Source of the DNA: an uncultured Collinsella sp.
GTDB lineage: Bacteria > Actinomycetota > Coriobacteriia > Coriobacteriales > Coriobacteriaceae
DNA: 64,000 nucleotides
NCBI GenBank assembly: GCA_958450865.1
Contig: CAUDNY010000006.1
Coordinates: 1-64,000 of the forward strand
Direction: 5' to 3'
In this document: piece by piece, positions 9,827-18,770 of the stretch
Position numbering within the stretch: position 1 is the stretch's first letter
Layout of the letters: each line of letters begins with the position of its first letter
Notes under the pieces: generated by a model
Databases searched by the model: none
The model's input: only the letters and a program-made list of their open reading frames with translations
Told to the model about the DNA's origin: nothing
Made by a program: the position numbers and the translations under genes

Positions 9827-11773
9827 GTGCGCGTGGCCGGTCACGACAACATTCCAACGCTTGCCGAGCAGGTTTCGCGCGTTCCCACGCAGCCCGGCTG
9901 CTACCTTTGGAAAGACGCCAAGGGCGATGTCATCTACGTGGGCAAGGCGAAAAACCTGCGCGCCCGTATGCGTCAGTACGTGACGCTGCAGGACGAGCGC
10001 CAGAAGATCCCGCTGATGATGCAGTTGGTGGCGAGCTTTGACTATATCGTGGTGGAGACCGAGCACGAGGCGTTGGTGCTCGAGCGCAATTTGATTGGTC
10101 AGTACCATCCGTACTTTAACGTCGACCTCAAGGATGACAAGAGCTACCCCTTTATCGCCATTACAAAGGGCGACCTGTATCCCGCTATCAAATACACGCG
10201 TGAGCGTCATAAGCCGGGAACGCGCTATTTTGGACCTTATACCGATAGCCGCGCCGCACGTGAGACGATAGATACGCTGCGCAAGGTTATCCCCATCTGC
10301 TCCGCATCCTGTGCGGAGTGGCGTCGTTGTCGCCGTATCGTCGAGTCCCACAAGGGCGAGGAAGACATCGTCAATATGATTTGCGCGCAAAACGGGCGCC
10401 CCTGCTTCGACTATCATGTCGGGCGCGGCCCGGGTGCGTGTGTCGGCGCGATTTCCCCGGCAGACTATGCCAAGAACGTCAAACGTGTCGAACGTTTTTT
10501 GTCGGGCCATCGCAAGGACGTCGTCGACGAGCTGACATCCGAGATGACGGAGGCCGCCGAGGCGCTCGATTTTGAGCGCGCCGCCCGCGTCAAACGTCGT
10601 TTGGAGGTCATCAGGGGTCTGGACGACCGTCAGCAAGTCGTTTTTCCCTCCAGTGTCGATATCGATGTTATCGGTTTCTATCGCGAGGAGACCATCTCCG
10701 CCGCTTGCGTCTTCGTCGTTCGCGAGGGCCGAACAGTTCGCACCTGCGAGTTCATTCTTGACAAGGGTCTTGATGTTGACGAGGAAGAGCTCCAGTCGGG
10801 CTTTCTTAAGCGCTATTACGACGAGACGGCTGATATTCCAGCTGAGATAAACCTCTCTGTCGAGCTTGAGGATGCGGAGACGCTGGGGGAGTGGCTTGCG
10901 GGCAAGCGTGAGCGTTCCTGCCATCTCCATAGGCCGCAGCGTGGCGAAAAGCATCGTCTGCTCGATATGGCATCCAAAAATGCGCGCCATGCCCTCATGC
11001 GCTACATGATGCGAACGGGGTACGCTGACGACCGCACCAATCGGGCACTCTTGGAGCTCGAAAGTGCGTTGGCGCTGCCATCGCCGCCGTTGCGTATCGA
11101 GTGCTTCGATATCTCTACACTGCATGGCACCTTTACGGTCGCTTCGATGGTGGTATTTACCAACGGACGCGCCGACAAGAGCCAGTACCGTCGTTTTAAA
11201 ATTCAGGCCGAATTGGACGAGGCAAACGACTTCGTGTCGATGTCCGAGGTTTTGGGACGACGCTATGCTCCCGAGCGCATGGCTGACGAGCGCTTTGGCT
11301 CGCGCCCCGATTTGCTCGTTGTCGATGGCGGTAAGCCGCAATTGACCGCTGCGATCAAGCAACTTGAGGCTCTTGGGCTCGATATACCAGTTTGTGGCTT
11401 GGCAAAGGCCGATGAGGAGGTTTTCGTGCCTTGGGACGAGACTCCCGTCGTGCTGCCGACCGGGTCCGCGTCGCTCTATCTAATTAAACAGGTGCGCGAT
11501 GAATCGCACCGTTTTGCCATCACGTTCCATCGCGAATTGCGCGACAAGGCCATGACGGTTTCGGTACTCGATGACGTTCCAGGCGTGGGACCCACCAGAA
11601 AACGTGCCCTTATGCGCCATTTTGGCTCGATGAAGCGTTTGCGCGCGGCGAGCGAGCAAGAGATCGCGGAAGTTCGCGGCATACCTGCCGATGTTGCCAA
11701 GGCGGTCCACGAGGCGCTCGTTGCATGGAATGCCGAGCGCGCCGAGGCGGCGGCTGGCCATTCCGATAGCTAA
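9827..11773 (+). CDS. uvrC: UvrABC system protein C (excinuclease nuclease)
   Basis: 648 residues, GTG start immediately after the murJ stop. An N-terminal GIY-YIG nuclease domain (PGCYLWKDAKGDVIYVGKAK, about 22-41) makes the 3' cut. A UVR motif (EALDFERAARVKRRLEVI, about 245-262) binds UvrB. The RNase-H-like C-terminal half (IECFDISTLHGTFTVASMVV) makes the 5' cut, and a helix-hairpin-helix ends the protein (PGVGPTRKRALMRHFGSM). In many actinobacteria uvrC is followed at once by rapZ; here a 10-kb nan locus intervenes. Confidence 0.95.
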   Translation: MRVAGHDNIPTLAEQVSRVPTQPGCYLWKDAKGDVIYVGKAKNLRARMRQYVTLQDERQKIPLMMQLVASFDYIVVETEHEALVLERNLIGQYHPYFNVDLKDDKSYPFIAITKGDLYPAIKYTRERHKPGTRYFGPYTDSRAARETIDTLRKVIPICSASCAEWRRCRRIVESHKGEEDIVNMICAQNGRPCFDYHVGRGPGACVGAISPADYAKNVKRVERFLSGHRKDVVDELTSEMTEAAEALDFERAARVKRRLEVIRGLDDRQQVVFPSSVDIDVIGFYREETISAACVFVVREGRTVRTCEFILDKGLDVDEEELQSGFLKRYYDETADIPAEINLSVELEDAETLGEWLAGKRERSCHLHRPQRGEKHRLLDMASKNARHALMRYMMRTGYADDRTNRALLELESALALPSPPLRIECFDISTLHGTFTVASMVVFTNGRADKSQYRRFKIQAELDEANDFVSMSEVLGRRYAPERMADERFGSRPDLLVVDGGKPQLTAAIKQLEALGLDIPVCGLAKADEEVFVPWDETPVVLPTGSASLYLIKQVRDESHRFAITFHRELRDKAMTVSVLDDVPGVGPTRKRALMRHFGSMKRLRAASEQEIAEVRGIPADVAKAVHEALVAWNAERAEAAAGHSDS

Positions 11774-12137
11774 ACACGAGCCTAAACAACTGATATACAT
11801 GATTGCGCGATTTTCAACCATTAATTTCGCCATGATTGCCCGCTGGTTTCGGGTTTTATTAACGCTAAAACGTTTGACTAACCCAAGCGAAAACCCTGCT
11901 ATCCTGCGGGTTGACGAAGACTGATATCTCACCTCGCCGATACATACTGTCTGGCGAATCGTTTGTCAACGAATTCGGTGAACGGTAGTAAATACCGTTC
12001 AAGCGTATGTATGTATCGGTCGCCGAGCGCGGCACCTCAGTTGGGTTCGTCGGTAGGTAAGGTATATATCGTCCGCAAGTTGCGCGGGGGCAAGTCTAGG
12101 TGCTCCCGAGTAAGATTCTCTATTGATAGGAGAAGAC
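11774..12137 (+). promoter_or_regulatory. 364-bp gap: promoter and operator region of the nan locus
   Basis: No gene seen. A candidate promoter has TTGACT (11874-11879) and an extended -10, TGCTATCCT (11897-11905); the 20-bp spacer is long. A TAAAACGTTTGA motif (11866-11877) overlaps the -35. About 75 bp downstream of the -10 is a perfect 8-bp inverted repeat with a 5-nt centre (GAACGGTA, 11980-11987, and TACCGTTC, 11993-12000). A regulator protein could bind it, or it could form a leader hairpin. Confidence 0.45.
11980..12000. promoter_or_regulatory. Perfect inverted repeat, candidate operator of the nan genes
   Basis: GAACGGTA - GTAAA - TACCGTTC is a perfect dyad in the leader of the transporter operon. 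Its size and symmetry suit a dimeric repressor (for instance a GntR/RpiR-type sialic-acid regulator). No regulator gene lies in the locus, so this is inference only. Confidence 0.4.
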
Positions 12138-13751
12138 ATGGCCATCATCAACAAGGGTATGTCCAGGCGTTCGTTCCTCGGCCTCACCGGCAGCGTCGCT
12201 GCTGTCGCAGGGCTTGGTCTCACCGGCTGCGGTGGCAGCTCTAGCGACGAGGGTTCCGCTTCCGGTTCCACCGATTCCGCCAACCGTGGCGGCGGCGTGA
12301 TCACCGCTGGTTCCGCTTACGCTCCGTCCAGCTTCGATCCCGCCAGCACCGGCTCCGCTGTGGGCCTGGGTGCTAACTGGCACGTCGTCGAGGGCCTCTA
12401 CGGCATCGATTACCACGACTACAGCACCTTCAACGAGCTCGCCACCGACGATCCCAAGTCTGTGGACGACACCACTTTCGAGGTCACCATCCGTAAGGGT
12501 GCCAAGTTCTCCGATGGCACCGAGGTCACCGCTGACGATGTCGTTGCCTCCTACACCGCTTGCGCCGCTTCCGCTACCTATGCTCCGTTCTTCCAGCCCT
12601 TCGAGTCCATCGAGGCCAAGGACGCCAGCACCGTGACGGTCAAGACCAAGGTCCCCAACTTCTCCCTGCTCAAGGATCGTCTGGCCATCGTCCGCGTTAC
12701 CCCGGCCACCCAGACCGAGGAGGATCGCGCCAAGCAGCCGATCGGTTCCGGCCCCTGGATGTACGACTCTATCTCCGATACCGAGATCACTCTGGTTCCC
12801 AACCCCGAGTACAACGGTGAGTATGCTGCCGAGGATAAGAAGATCCAGTACAGCATCCTGACCGACCCCACCGCTCGCGTTACCGCTCAGCAGGAGGGCT
12901 CCACGCTCGTTATGGAGCTCGTTACCGCTGACGCCGTCGACCAGCTCGAGAGCGCCGGCTGCAAGATCGATAACGTTCAGGGTTTCGGCACCCGCTTCAT
13001 CATGTTCAACGTCGCCAAGGAGCCTTGGAACAACGTCAAGGTCCGTCAGGCCGTCATGTATGCGCTCGACACCGAGAAGATGGTCAGCAACACCTTCGCC
13101 GGCCTTGCCACCGCTGCCAGCTGCTACCTGCCCAAGAGCTTCACCAACTATCATGAGGCTTCCACGGTGTACAAGACCGACGCCAAGAAGGCTAAGAAGC
13201 TCATCGAGGAGTCTGGCATCACCCCGGGTGCCATCACCCTGCGCACCACCGACAACGAGCAGATTAAGGGCATGGCCGCCCAGGTCAAGAACGACCTCGA
13301 CGCTCTCGGCTTCGATGTGACCATCCAGACCGATACCTCGCCGGCTACCTACGCTGCCATTGACGGCGGCGAGGCCTACGATATCCTCCTTGCCCCTGGC
13401 GATCCTTCCTGCTTCGGCGCTGATCCCGACCTGCTGCTCAACTGGTGGTACGGCGACAACGTCTGGATGCAGACCCGTTGCCCGTGGAAGGAGTCCGCTG
13501 AGTGGCAGAAGCTCCACGGTCTCATGGACGAGGCTCTTGCCGCCGAGGGCGACGAGCAGCAGAAGAAGTGGAACGAGTGCTTCGACATCATTGCCGACAA
13601 CGCCGTTCTGTACCCCGTTGTCCACGTCAAGACCGTCTCCGCTTCCTGGGACGATCCGTCCACTGCGCCCAACGGCGAGGCCCTCGATGGCTTCAAGGGC
13701 ATCGGCACGACGAGCATGTCCTTCAGGGGCGTTGCGACCGTCAAGGCGTAA
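12138..13751 (+). CDS. ABC transporter substrate-binding lipoprotein, Dpp/Sat-like (probable sialic acid or peptide)
   Basis: 537 residues. The N terminus has a twin-arginine motif (SRRSFLG) followed by a lipobox ending LTGC (Cys about 28), so it should be a Tat-exported, lipid-anchored binding protein. The rest matches the SBP_bac_5 family (FEVTIRKGAKFSDGTEVTADDV; MFNVAKEPWNNVKVRQAVMYALD). ATG 12138 has AGGAG 8 nt upstream. The Dpp-type family transports peptides but also includes the SatA sialic-acid receptor. The nanA-ROK-nanE genes downstream make sialic acid the likeliest ligand (inference). Confidence 0.85.
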   Translation: MAIINKGMSRRSFLGLTGSVAAVAGLGLTGCGGSSSDEGSASGSTDSANRGGGVITAGSAYAPSSFDPASTGSAVGLGANWHVVEGLYGIDYHDYSTFNELATDDPKSVDDTTFEVTIRKGAKFSDGTEVTADDVVASYTACAASATYAPFFQPFESIEAKDASTVTVKTKVPNFSLLKDRLAIVRVTPATQTEEDRAKQPIGSGPWMYDSISDTEITLVPNPEYNGEYAAEDKKIQYSILTDPTARVTAQQEGSTLVMELVTADAVDQLESAGCKIDNVQGFGTRFIMFNVAKEPWNNVKVRQAVMYALDTEKMVSNTFAGLATAASCYLPKSFTNYHEASTVYKTDAKKAKKLIEESGITPGAITLRTTDNEQIKGMAAQVKNDLDALGFDVTIQTDTSPATYAAIDGGEAYDILLAPGDPSCFGADPDLLLNWWYGDNVWMQTRCPWKESAEWQKLHGLMDEALAAEGDEQQKKWNECFDIIADNAVLYPVVHVKTVSASWDDPSTAPNGEALDGFKGIGTTSMSFRGVATVKA

Positions 13752-13813
13752 GACTCGCTTGAGTCTGTATGCAGGATGTCGGTCGTTGGGATCGTATCCT
13801 CATAGTTGAAACA

Positions 13814-13847
13814 AAGACCCGGGCGGCAACGATGTCGCTCGGGTCTT
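13814..13847 (+). terminator. Intercistronic hairpin between binding protein and permease genes
   Basis: A 12-bp stem with one G-T pair (AAGACCCGGGCG, 13814-13825, with 13836-13847) is followed by GTAATGAG, not a T-run. It probably stabilises the upstream message or partly terminates transcription, so that the binding protein is made in excess over the membrane parts. Confidence 0.5.
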
Positions 13848-13908
13848 GTAATGAGTATCCGTACTCATATACCAGTTGGTCCTACCGACAAAAGAAAGGG
13901 GAGAGAAC

Positions 13909-14865
13909 GTGAACAACTTGCTACGTTTGATTGGAAGGCGTCTTGTGGCGCTGCCGATTATGGCATTGGGCGTCACCGTCCTGGTGTTCTTCCTTATGTC
14001 GTTCTCCAAGACCGACCCCGCCTACACGGCGTTGGGTGACGGTGCCTCGCCCGAGGCGGTTGCCGAGTACCATGAGAAGTATGGTCTGGACGACCCCTGG
14101 CCCGTGCGCTACGTGCGCTATATGGGCGATTTGATCCATGGCGACATGGGCACCTATGGTGCTGCTCGCAACTCCGTTGCCAAGCGCATCTCCACGGCCC
14201 TGCCCGTCACGATGCAGCTGACCTTCATCGGTCTTGCCATCGGTGCGGTCGTTTCGTTTTTGCTCGGCGTCATCGCGGCACTGTATCGCGACAAATGGCC
14301 GGACCAAGTGATCCGCGTCTTTTCCATCGCCGGCTTGGCAACCCCGTCGTTCTGGCTTGCCGTTCTGTTGATCCTGCTGTTCTCTTCCTACCTTAAGGTG
14401 CTCCCGGCATCGGGTGCTCTGCCTCACTTCACCACGAATCCGGTTGGCTATCTGGGACGTATGATCATGCCCGCCATCGCCTTGGCATTTCCGCTGACGG
14501 GCCAGATGACTCGTATCGTGCGTACCGCCATGGTCGAGGAGCTCGACAAGGATTATGTCCGTATGGCTCGCGGCGCCGGCGTTCCCGAGAAGGTCGTCGT
14601 CGGCATCAACGTTCTTCGCAATGCGCTGATCACCCCGGTCACCACCCTCGGTCTTAAGATCGGTTACCTCATGGGCGGCGCTGTCGTCATCGAGGTTATC
14701 TTCAACCTCCCCGGCATGGGCACCGCGATTCTGCAGGGCGTTCAGGGCAACGAGGCGAACCTGGTTCAGGGCGTCGTCATCGTCGTTGCTCTCGCCTTCA
14801 TCATCATCAACATCGTGGTTGACATGCTCTACCTGCTCATCAACCCGCGCATCAGGACGGTGTAG
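13909..14865 (+). CDS. ABC transporter permease, DppB/SatB-like
   Basis: 318 residues, an integral membrane protein with about six helices and the BPD_transp_1 EAA loop (MVEELDKDYVRMARGAGVPEKVVV). N-terminal RRLVALPIMALGVTVLVFFL is typical of DppB/OppB. The start chosen is GTG 13909, with AAAGGGGAG 6 nt upstream; a GTG reading from 13876 lacks a site. It forms the membrane channel with the permease half of the next gene. Confidence 0.87.
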   Translation: MNNLLRLIGRRLVALPIMALGVTVLVFFLMSFSKTDPAYTALGDGASPEAVAEYHEKYGLDDPWPVRYVRYMGDLIHGDMGTYGAARNSVAKRISTALPVTMQLTFIGLAIGAVVSFLLGVIAALYRDKWPDQVIRVFSIAGLATPSFWLAVLLILLFSSYLKVLPASGALPHFTTNPVGYLGRMIMPAIALAFPLTGQMTRIVRTAMVEELDKDYVRMARGAGVPEKVVVGINVLRNALITPVTTLGLKIGYLMGGAVVIEVIFNLPGMGTAILQGVQGNEANLVQGVVIVVALAFIIINIVVDMLYLLINPRIRTV

Positions 14866-14868
14866 ATT

Positions 14869-16884
14869 ATGGTAAAGATTCGAGAGAAGCAAACCGAGCA
14901 GCTCGAGAAGGCTGCCTCCAAGGGGCTCAAGCTCGGTGGCTGGAAGAAGATGACGCTGTCTTCTAAGATTGCCGCCGTCGTGCTGGTGCTGGTCGCCCTG
15001 ACTGCGATTCTGGCGCCCCTTCTTGCCCCCTATAGCCCGGTCGAGATCTTTACGGCTCGCCAGGCTCCCGGCAACGGATTTATCTTCGGTACCGACGATA
15101 AGGGTCGCGACATTCTGTCGCGTATGCTCTACGGTGGTCGTTACTCGCTGATTATCGGCTTTGGCGCCACTGCCATGGCTCTGGTCTGCGGCTCGGTCGT
15201 GGGCGCCCTTGCAGCGGTTTCGCGCAAGGCCGTCTCCGAGACGATCATGCGTATCTTGGACATCATCATGTCCATCCCGGGCATCGCCCTCGCGGCCGTC
15301 TTCGTCTCCATCCTGGGCAACTCCGTGCCGTCGATCATCTTCGCCATTGGCTTTATGTACACTCCGCAGATTGCCCGTATCGTGCGCGCCAACATCGTGT
15401 CCGAGTACGGCGAGGACTATGTTCGTGCGGTCATCGTTTCCGGCGCCAAGGCTCCGTGGATTTTGATCAAGCATGTTCTGCGTAACTGCATCGCCCCGAT
15501 CATGGTCTTCACCGTTACCCTGGTCGCCGACGCCATCATCTTCGAGGCCTCGCTGACCTTCATCGGCGCTGGTATCCAGGAGCCCACCGCTACCTGGGGC
15601 AACATCCTCGCCGACGCCCGCGGCGGCGTGCTCGCTGGCCGTTGGTGGCAGGCGCTGTTCCCGGGCCTGGCCATCATGATTACCTGCCTGGCGCTCAACA
15701 TCCTCTCCGAGGGCATTACCGACGCTATGGCCGCTGCCCCCTCCGCCGCCCTGGATCCGACCGATTCCTCCAAGCGTCGCGAGGCCGACCTGCTGGTCTC
15801 CGACCCCGTTCGCGCCTACAAGGAGCAGGCCCAGTCCCTCTCCGCTCGCCTTGGCGCCCTGCGCGATGTCGAGCTCAAGCGTGACGATCGCCATGTGCCC
15901 GACGAGTCTGTCGAACCGATTCTCTCGGTCCGTGACTTCTGTATTCAGTTTGAGCATCACGGTGATATCAACGTTGTCGACCATGTCAACTTTGACGTCC
16001 GTCCTGGTCAGACCATGGGCCTGGTGGGCGAGTCCGGTTGCGGTAAGTCCATCACCACGCTGGCCATCATGGGCCTGACCGACGATGACGAGCACCTTTC
16101 CGGCGAGGTCCTCTGGGAGGGCCGTGACCTGCTCAAGATGAGCAAGAAGGAGTGGTTCGGCCTGCGCGGTACCGATATCGCTATGGTCTATCAGGACGCC
16201 CTGTCCTCGCTCAACCCCTCCATGCTCATCTCTGCCCAGATGAAGCAGCTCACCAAGCGCGGCGGAACCCGTAGCGCCGAGGAGCTCCTGGAGCTCGTCG
16301 GCCTCGATCCCAAACGCACGCTCGAGAGCTATCCGCACGAGCTTTCCGGCGGCCAGCGTCAGCGTGTCCTGATCGCTATGGCCCTTACCCGCGACCCCAA
16401 GCTGGTCATCTGCGACGAGCCCACGACCGCTCTGGACGTTACCGTTCAGAAGCAGGTCATCAAGCTGCTCAACGATCTTCAGGCCAAGCTCGGCTTTGCC
16501 ATGATCTTCGTTTCGCACGACCTGGCGCTGGTCGCCGAGGTCGCCCATAACATCACGGTTATGTACGCCGGTCAGGTTATCGAACAGGCGCCCACCAAGG
16601 AACTGCTCACCAACCCGATCCACGAGTACACCCGCGGCCTTCTGGGCTCCGTTCTGTCCATCGAGAGCGGTTCGGGCCGTCTGCACCAGGTGCCCGGCGC
16701 CGTTCCGAGCCCGCGCGATTTCCCCAAGGGCGATCGCTTCGCGCCCCGCTCGAGCCATCCGCGCATCGGCCTGGACACCCGTCCGGTCTTCAAGCGCGTG
16801 CCCGGCACCGAGCACTTCTATTCCGAGCTCCCCGACGAGGTGCTCAAGGCAAATGGTTTGACCCCTCACGCGGAGGTGATGTAG
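14869..16884 (+). CDS. Fused ABC permease (DppC-like) and ATPase (DppD-like)
   Basis: 671 residues joining two subunits that are usually separate. Residues 1-300 are a DppC-type permease (FGTDDKGRDILSRMLYGGRYS; EAA loop EYGEDYVRAVIVSGAKAPWI). A charged linker of about 50 residues (SSKRREADLLVSDPVRAYKE) leads to an ATPase with Walker A GESGCGKS (about 387), signature LSGGQRQR (about 491), Walker B LVICDEP and the C-terminal oligopeptide/dipeptide extension. There is no internal stop or start between the parts. Three bases separate it from the upstream permease, and its TAG touches the ATG of the next ATPase gene. Confidence 0.9.
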   Translation: MVKIREKQTEQLEKAASKGLKLGGWKKMTLSSKIAAVVLVLVALTAILAPLLAPYSPVEIFTARQAPGNGFIFGTDDKGRDILSRMLYGGRYSLIIGFGATAMALVCGSVVGALAAVSRKAVSETIMRILDIIMSIPGIALAAVFVSILGNSVPSIIFAIGFMYTPQIARIVRANIVSEYGEDYVRAVIVSGAKAPWILIKHVLRNCIAPIMVFTVTLVADAIIFEASLTFIGAGIQEPTATWGNILADARGGVLAGRWWQALFPGLAIMITCLALNILSEGITDAMAAAPSAALDPTDSSKRREADLLVSDPVRAYKEQAQSLSARLGALRDVELKRDDRHVPDESVEPILSVRDFCIQFEHHGDINVVDHVNFDVRPGQTMGLVGESGCGKSITTLAIMGLTDDDEHLSGEVLWEGRDLLKMSKKEWFGLRGTDIAMVYQDALSSLNPSMLISAQMKQLTKRGGTRSAEELLELVGLDPKRTLESYPHELSGGQRQRVLIAMALTRDPKLVICDEPTTALDVTVQKQVIKLLNDLQAKLGFAMIFVSHDLALVAEVAHNITVMYAGQVIEQAPTKELLTNPIHEYTRGLLGSVLSIESGSGRLHQVPGAVPSPRDFPKGDRFAPRSSHPRIGLDTRPVFKRVPGTEHFYSELPDEVLKANGLTPHAEVM

Positions 16885-17712
16885 ATGAGCGAGACCGCAG
16901 TCAACGGCGTCGAGCCGATCATCTTCCTTGATGACGTCCACGTCACCTTTAGGACCCGTACCGGCTCGATTCTCCACCCCAACCTGGTTCACGCCGTCCA
17001 GGGTGTAACGATTAAGCTCATGCCCGGTCAGACGATCGGCATCGTCGGCGAGTCCGGTTGCGGTAAGTCCACCACCGCCAACGTCATGTGCGGCCTGCAG
17101 GCCCCCACGAGCGGCAAGGTCTACTTTAAGGGCAAGGACGTTACCAAACGTACCGCCGAGGACCGTCGCCACATGGGTCGCGTCATCTCGGTCGTGTTCC
17201 AGAACCCGGCCACGGCGCTCAACCCCCGCATGGTCGTTCGCGAGCAGCTGCTCGACCCCATGCGCGTCCACAACCTGGGTACCGAGGCCGAGCAGGAGAA
17301 GCGCGTCAAGGAACTCTTGGAGCTCACCGGTCTGCCCAGCTCCGCTGCCGAGGTTCTTCCCGGCCAGCTTTCGGGCGGCCAGCGCCAGCGCGTCGCAATT
17401 GCCCGTGCCCTGTCGCTGAACCCCGATGCCATCATCGCCGACGAGCCCACCTCGGCTCTGGACGTTTCGGTCCGCGCGCAGATTCTGAACCTGCTGACCG
17501 ACCTTAAGAAGGAGCTCGGCCTGGCCATGGTGTTCATCAGCCATGACATCCAGACGGTCCGCTATATCTCTGACGACATCATCGTTATGAATGGCGGCAG
17601 GATCGTCGAGCAGGGCGAGGCCAAGCAGGTCTTCCAGCACCCCCAGGACCCCTACACCAAGATGCTGCTCGGCGCTGCGCCGTCGCTGCTGCACCCCAAG
17701 CTCGGCGAGTAG
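16885..17712 (+). CDS. ABC transporter ATPase, DppF/SatD-like
   Basis: 275 residues with Walker A GESGCGKS (about 55-62), signature LSGGQRQR (about 161), Walker B AIIADEP and the C-terminal DPYTKMLLGAAPSLLHP extension of the Opp/Dpp family. The ATG follows the stop of the fusion gene directly. It supplies the second nucleotide-binding domain of the transporter. Confidence 0.9.
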   Translation: MSETAVNGVEPIIFLDDVHVTFRTRTGSILHPNLVHAVQGVTIKLMPGQTIGIVGESGCGKSTTANVMCGLQAPTSGKVYFKGKDVTKRTAEDRRHMGRVISVVFQNPATALNPRMVVREQLLDPMRVHNLGTEAEQEKRVKELLELTGLPSSAAEVLPGQLSGGQRQRVAIARALSLNPDAIIADEPTSALDVSVRAQILNLLTDLKKELGLAMVFISHDIQTVRYISDDIIVMNGGRIVEQGEAKQVFQHPQDPYTKMLLGAAPSLLHPKLGE

Positions 17713-17728
17713 CCTCGCTTTCCCTCCC

Positions 17729-17756
17729 GTGCGCCCGGTTCCCTTGCCGGGCGCAC
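17729..17756 (+). terminator. Hairpin after the transporter genes
   Basis: A 10-bp perfect stem (GTGCGCCCGG, 17729-17738, with 17747-17756) and 8-nt loop, followed by CTCCGTTG with no T-run. It is probably a partial terminator or RNA-stabilising hairpin within the operon. Confidence 0.45.
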
Positions 17757-17792
17757 CTCCGTTGCGATTTCGAAAGGTTGGGTTCACGAGCC

Positions 17793-18770
17793 ATGCCAAG
17801 TGCTCAGGAGCTACAACATCAATTTGGTGAATATCGAGGCGCCATGCCCCGTCCATCAGATTTCGATCTCTTTTGGAAGGATCGCATGGCCGAGGCCGAC
17901 GCCGTCGGGCTTGACTATGCGATCGAGACGGCATCGGTCACCGATGCCGCGACCTGCCAGCTTTTCGACCTCTGGTATACCGGCATGTGTGGCGCTCGCC
18001 TGCATGCCAAGTACCTTAAACCCGTCTCGGACGAGCCCGTGCCATTGGTGCTTCAGTTTCATGGGTATCCGGGTGCAAGCCGCAGCTGGTTTGAGCAGGC
18101 GTCGTTTGCGGGCATGGGCATGGCACTCATCGCCCTCGACTGCCCCGGCCAAGGAGGTCCCTCCGAGGATATTGGTGGATTTGAAGGCACGACGGTTGCC
18201 GGGCATATCGTTGCCGGTATCGACGGCGACCCGGCCAATCTCTACTATGTCCGCCTGCACCAAGATATTCGCATCCTGTGCCGCATCGTTCGCGAGCTCG
18301 AGGGCATCGATCTTTCCCGTGTGTTTGTGAACGGCGCGTCGCAGGGCGGCGGTTTGGGCATTGCGACCTGTGCGCTTAACAGCGAGCTTATCAATCGCGC
18401 CGCCATCCTCTATCCCTTCCTGTCGGATTTCCGTCTGGTCTGGGATTTGGATGCCGACGACATTGCCTACGAGGGCCTGCGCTATTGGTCTCGCTGGTTT
18501 GACGAGGACTCGACTCGTATTGACGAAGCCTATGCCAAGCTGGCGTACTTCGATTCCAAGAACTTTGCCCCTATGGTCAAATGCCCCGTGCTGTTTGGCA
18601 CGGGCACAGCCGATATCGTCTGTCCTCCGGCGACGCAGTTTGCGGTCTACAACAACCTGACCTGTGAAAAGCGTCATGAGTTCTTTGAAGGCTTTGGCCA
18701 CGAGGAGATTCAGGATTTTGACGATCTGATCATTCCGTTTTTCTGTAAGGGAGGGGAGGCTCATGTCTAA
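17793..18770 (+). CDS. AXE1-family acetyl esterase (candidate sialate O-acetylesterase)
   Basis: 325 residues of the alpha/beta-hydrolase acetylxylan esterase/cephalosporin-C deacetylase family. Visible landmarks are the oxyanion region LQFHGYPGASRSW, the nucleophile elbow NGASQGGG (Ser about 183), the acid Asp in GTADIVCPP and the His in GFGHEEI. These enzymes remove acetyl groups from sugars. In a sialic-acid locus a role on O-acetylated sialic acids is likely, but this is inference. ATG 17793 is preferred; a TTG at 17778 is possible and the ribosome site is poor for both. It overlaps the next gene by 8 bp. Confidence 0.82.
   Translation: MPSAQELQHQFGEYRGAMPRPSDFDLFWKDRMAEADAVGLDYAIETASVTDAATCQLFDLWYTGMCGARLHAKYLKPVSDEPVPLVLQFHGYPGASRSWFEQASFAGMGMALIALDCPGQGGPSEDIGGFEGTTVAGHIVAGIDGDPANLYYVRLHQDIRILCRIVRELEGIDLSRVFVNGASQGGGLGIATCALNSELINRAAILYPFLSDFRLVWDLDADDIAYEGLRYWSRWFDEDSTRIDEAYAKLAYFDSKNFAPMVKCPVLFGTGTADIVCPPATQFAVYNNLTCEKRHEFFEGFGHEEIQDFDDLIIPFFCKGGEAHV

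Noticed and set aside
9464..11362. A 632-codon minus-strand open frame opposite uvrC
   Set aside because: uvrC on the plus strand has complete domains; the antisense translation has none.
13921..17934. A 1337-codon minus-strand open frame opposite the nan transporter
   Set aside because: It is the mirror of GC-rich codon use in well-supported plus-strand ABC genes; its translation is low-complexity (His/Arg/Gly/Asp-rich) with no domain.
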